Part shown: one piece after another, positions 62,141-64,000 of the stretch | How positions within the stretch are numbered: position 1 is the stretch's first letter | Layout of the letters: each line of letters starts with the position of its first letter | DNA from: Yanghanlia sp047501535 | GTDB lineage: Bacteria; Pseudomonadota; Gammaproteobacteria; Burkholderiales; Burkholderiaceae_B | Direction: 5' to 3' | Assembly (NCBI RefSeq): GCF_047501535.1 | Contig: NZ_JAZDRJ010000009.1 | Location: 113,320 to 177,319 of the forward strand | DNA length: 64,000 nucleotides | Translations under genes and position numbers: made by a program | The notes under the pieces: generated by a model | Told to the model about the DNA's origin: nothing | The model's database searches: none | What the model saw: the letters and a program-made list of their open reading frames with translations, nothing else

Positions 62141-63667
62141 TTGGAAGGCAATGCCAATTTGTACGCCGTACTGGCAGAGGGGTTTCCCTCTGATCGTCAT
62201 CAAGTGGCCATCCAGACGCCTGAACAGGCATATAGCTGGAACGATATTGAAGCGATGAGTGGCAGGGTTGCGTCCTTGCTGCACGCTTTGCAACTGCCGG
62301 CAGGCTCCAGGGTGGCTGTGCAAGTGGAAAAGTCGCCCATGGCGCTCATGCTGTACTTGGGTACCATTCGCGCCGGGCTGGTGTATTTGCCGCTCAATAC
62401 CGCTTACAAGGCATCTGAGGTCGAATATTTCCTCACTGATGCCGAACCCGCTGTGATTGTCTGCGACAGTAAAAATCTGGGCTGGGTGACGGATCTGGCG
62501 CAAAAAACGGGCACGCCTCATGTGCATACGTTGGACGCTGACGGTAGTGGCAGCCTGGCTGCCGCCGCAGCAAGCGCCAGCGAGAACTTTCAGACAGTGC
62601 AAAGCCAGCCCGATGATCTGGCGGCTATTTTGTATACCTCTGGCACGACAGGGCGTAGCAAAGGCGCCATGCTCAGTCATCGCAACCTGTCTTCTAATGC
62701 CCAAGTGCTCAAGGAATACTGGGGCTGGCATTCCGACGATGTGCTCTTGCACATGTTGCCGATTTTCCACGTGCATGGCTTGTTTGTGGCGTCTCATGGG
62801 GCTTTACTGGCGGGCGCCAAAATGATCTGGCTGCCCAAGCTCGATATCGATCAAGCCTTGGCCTACCTGCCCGAAAGTACGGTGATGATGGGGGTGCCCA
62901 CCTATTATGTGCGCTTGCTGGCCGATCCTCGCTTCACACGCGAAGTCTGCCGCAATATGCGCTTGTTTATTTCGGGTTCTGCGCCGCTGCTGCACGAAAC
63001 CTTTAACGAGTTCAAAGACCGCACCGGCCACACGATTTTGGAACGCTACGGCATGAGCGAAACCATTATGCTGACTTCCAACCCTTACGAGGCCGATGCC
63101 GGTGAGCGTTTGGGTGGAACGGTGGGCAGGCCCTTGCCCGGAGTCTCCGTGCGCGTGGTCGATGAAAACGACGAAGGGGTTGCAGTTGGCACCATCGGCA
63201 ATGTTCAAGTCAAGGGGCCGAATGTGTTTTCCGGCTATTGGCGCATGCCGGAAAAAACCCGCGAAGAATTCACCGCCGATGGCTGGTTCCGTACCGGCGA
63301 TATGGGTTTGTTCGGGGGTGAAGGCGTACCCGACGACTATCTGACCATTGTCGGGCGCAGTAAGGATCTCATTATTTCAGGTGGCTACAACGTATATCCT
63401 AAAGAGGTTGAGCTATTGATTGACGCCTTGCCGGGTGTGAATGAATCGGCCGTCATTGGTGTCCCTGACCCCGATTTCGGCGAAGCAGTGGTGGCGGTGG
63501 TGGTACCCAAGGAGGGGGGCACCCTTGATGCCGATGCTATGTTGACAGCGCTTAAGCAGGATCTGGCGAACTTCAAGGTTCCCAAGCGCATCCATTTTGT
63601 ACCGGAGTTGGTGCGTAACACCATGGGCAAGGTGCAGAAGAATGCCTTGCGCGATCAATATAAATAG
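62141..63667 (+). CDS. matB: Malonyl-CoA synthetase
   Basis: A 508-residue adenylate-forming enzyme: ATP + malonate + CoA to malonyl-CoA + AMP + PPi. It shows the P-loop ILYTSGTTGRSKGAMLSH (about 165-182), the substrate-end motif ISGSAPLLHETF, ERYGMSETIMLTSNPY (A5 motif, close to known MatB proteins), DGWFRTGDMG and the C-terminal catalytic Lys in NTMGKVQKNALR. The start is TTG at 62141, one base after the previous stop, with AGGAGA upstream. Supplies the substrate of the decarboxylase. Confidence 0.93.
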   Translation: MEGNANLYAVLAEGFPSDRHQVAIQTPEQAYSWNDIEAMSGRVASLLHALQLPAGSRVAVQVEKSPMALMLYLGTIRAGLVYLPLNTAYKASEVEYFLTDAEPAVIVCDSKNLGWVTDLAQKTGTPHVHTLDADGSGSLAAAAASASENFQTVQSQPDDLAAILYTSGTTGRSKGAMLSHRNLSSNAQVLKEYWGWHSDDVLLHMLPIFHVHGLFVASHGALLAGAKMIWLPKLDIDQALAYLPESTVMMGVPTYYVRLLADPRFTREVCRNMRLFISGSAPLLHETFNEFKDRTGHTILERYGMSETIMLTSNPYEADAGERLGGTVGRPLPGVSVRVVDENDEGVAVGTIGNVQVKGPNVFSGYWRMPEKTREEFTADGWFRTGDMGLFGGEGVPDDYLTIVGRSKDLIISGGYNVYPKEVELLIDALPGVNESAVIGVPDPDFGEAVVAVVVPKEGGTLDADAMLTALKQDLANFKVPKRIHFVPELVRNTMGKVQKNALRDQYK

Positions 63668-63719
63668 ATAAATAGAGGGGTTTGAAGGAGGAGACTTAAC
63701 ACATTAGACAACAGTAGTA

Positions 63720-63741
63720 CCCCTGTCAGAGAAAACAGGGG
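63720..63741 (+). promoter_or_regulatory. Intercistronic hairpin before the Bug receptor gene
   Basis: Arms CCCCTGT (63720-63726) and ACAGGGG (63735-63741) with an 8-base loop, without a U run. It lies between matB and the receptor gene and could set different mRNA levels. Confidence 0.55.
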
Positions 63742-63793
63742 AATGATGTGAGCAAAGCATCTGTAATGAAAAAAAACCAAAGGAGAATCAACT

Positions 63794-64000
63794 ATGAAGA
63801 AGCGCTTTGCATATACGGTAGTTGCCTTGGCCGCAATGGCAGCAACCAGTATGGCGCATGCAGCATGGCCGGAACGGTCCGTCACGATTGTCGTGCCGTT
63901 TCCGGCGGGGGGAGGGACTGACACATTCGCCCGACCGCTGGCCCAGCAATTGGGTCAGCAGCTCGGTCAGAGCGTGGTTGTGGATAATCGGGGTGGGGCG
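63794..64000 (+). CDS. Tripartite tricarboxylate transporter (Bug family) receptor, 5' part only
   Basis: The first 69 residues are visible: a signal peptide (VVALAAMAATSMAHA, cleavage near residue 23), then WPERSVTIVVPFPAGGGTD, the start of the TctC/Bug fold in which the PFPAGGGTD loop contacts the carboxylate ligand. The ATG at 63794 has AGGAG eight bases upstream. Family members are about 320 residues. Its place behind matB suggests it binds malonate and helps its uptake, but the two membrane subunits are not in the window. Confidence 0.92.
   Translation, partial: MKKRFAYTVVALAAMAATSMAHAAWPERSVTIVVPFPAGGGTDTFARPLAQQLGQQLGQSVVVDNRGGA

Overview
The window looks like chromosomal DNA of a beta-proteobacterium of the order Burkholderiales, most likely family Alcaligenaceae (Bordetella, Pusillimonas, Advenella, Castellaniella or Alcaligenes relatives). 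The clues are a Bug/TctC-type solute receptor, a malonate-utilisation module, an Mrp-type antiporter with fused A and B subunits, a TonB-ExbB-ExbD operon, and tRNA genes with encoded CCA ends. The assignment rests on gene content and style only. The window opens inside one operon and ends inside another gene.

Layout. 1-4443 (minus): a TRAP transporter (dctM partial, dctQ, dctP) and an LctP-type permease. 4597-8495: a small accessory islet bounded by an 18-bp duplication of the 3' end of a tRNA-Met gene. It holds a lone ccdA-like antitoxin, a parDE pair, a dead IS3-family element that truncates an ORF, a small lipoprotein and an XRE regulator. 8635-17335: an FmdE-like protein, a cold-shock protein, two Cache-PAS-GGDEF diguanylate cyclases, an MFS transporter with a small membrane partner, a decayed chemoreceptor and a GNAT acetyltransferase. 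17428-22438 (minus): a YhhJ/RbbA/YhiI-type ABC system, whose rbbA carries a perfect 20-bp palindrome inside its coding sequence.

22817-39025 (plus) is the most unusual region. A 3261-residue, cysteine-free giant protein has an N-terminal LEPR-type motif (LETRILFDGA), about 15 cadherin-like/CSPG/VCBS modules and no RTX nonapeptides that I can see. It is followed by a TolC-family lipoprotein, a periplasmic adaptor, a membrane adaptor with a cytoplasmic GAF-like front, and a membrane protein joining a PqqD-like domain, an M50 metalloprotease core (HEMGH) and a HlyD-like periplasmic domain. Together they look like a dedicated envelope-spanning exporter or processor for the giant protein, with no ABC ATPase in the operon.

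39175-44663: two tandem tRNA-Leu(CAG), rnr, rlmB, a Cys/Met-type PLP enzyme, tRNA-Val and an HU gene. 45207-47701: tonB-exbB-exbD behind a probable Fur box. 47848-49639: a two-component system. 50327-56371 (minus): mrpGFEDCA. 56617-59147: hemN behind a perfect FNR-type box, a DUF454 protein and a Crp/Fnr regulator. 59307-64000: a GntR/FCD regulator with a palindrome over its promoter, malonyl-CoA decarboxylase, an enoyl-CoA hydratase-like protein, malonyl-CoA synthetase and the start of a Bug-type receptor, forming a malonate catabolic unit.
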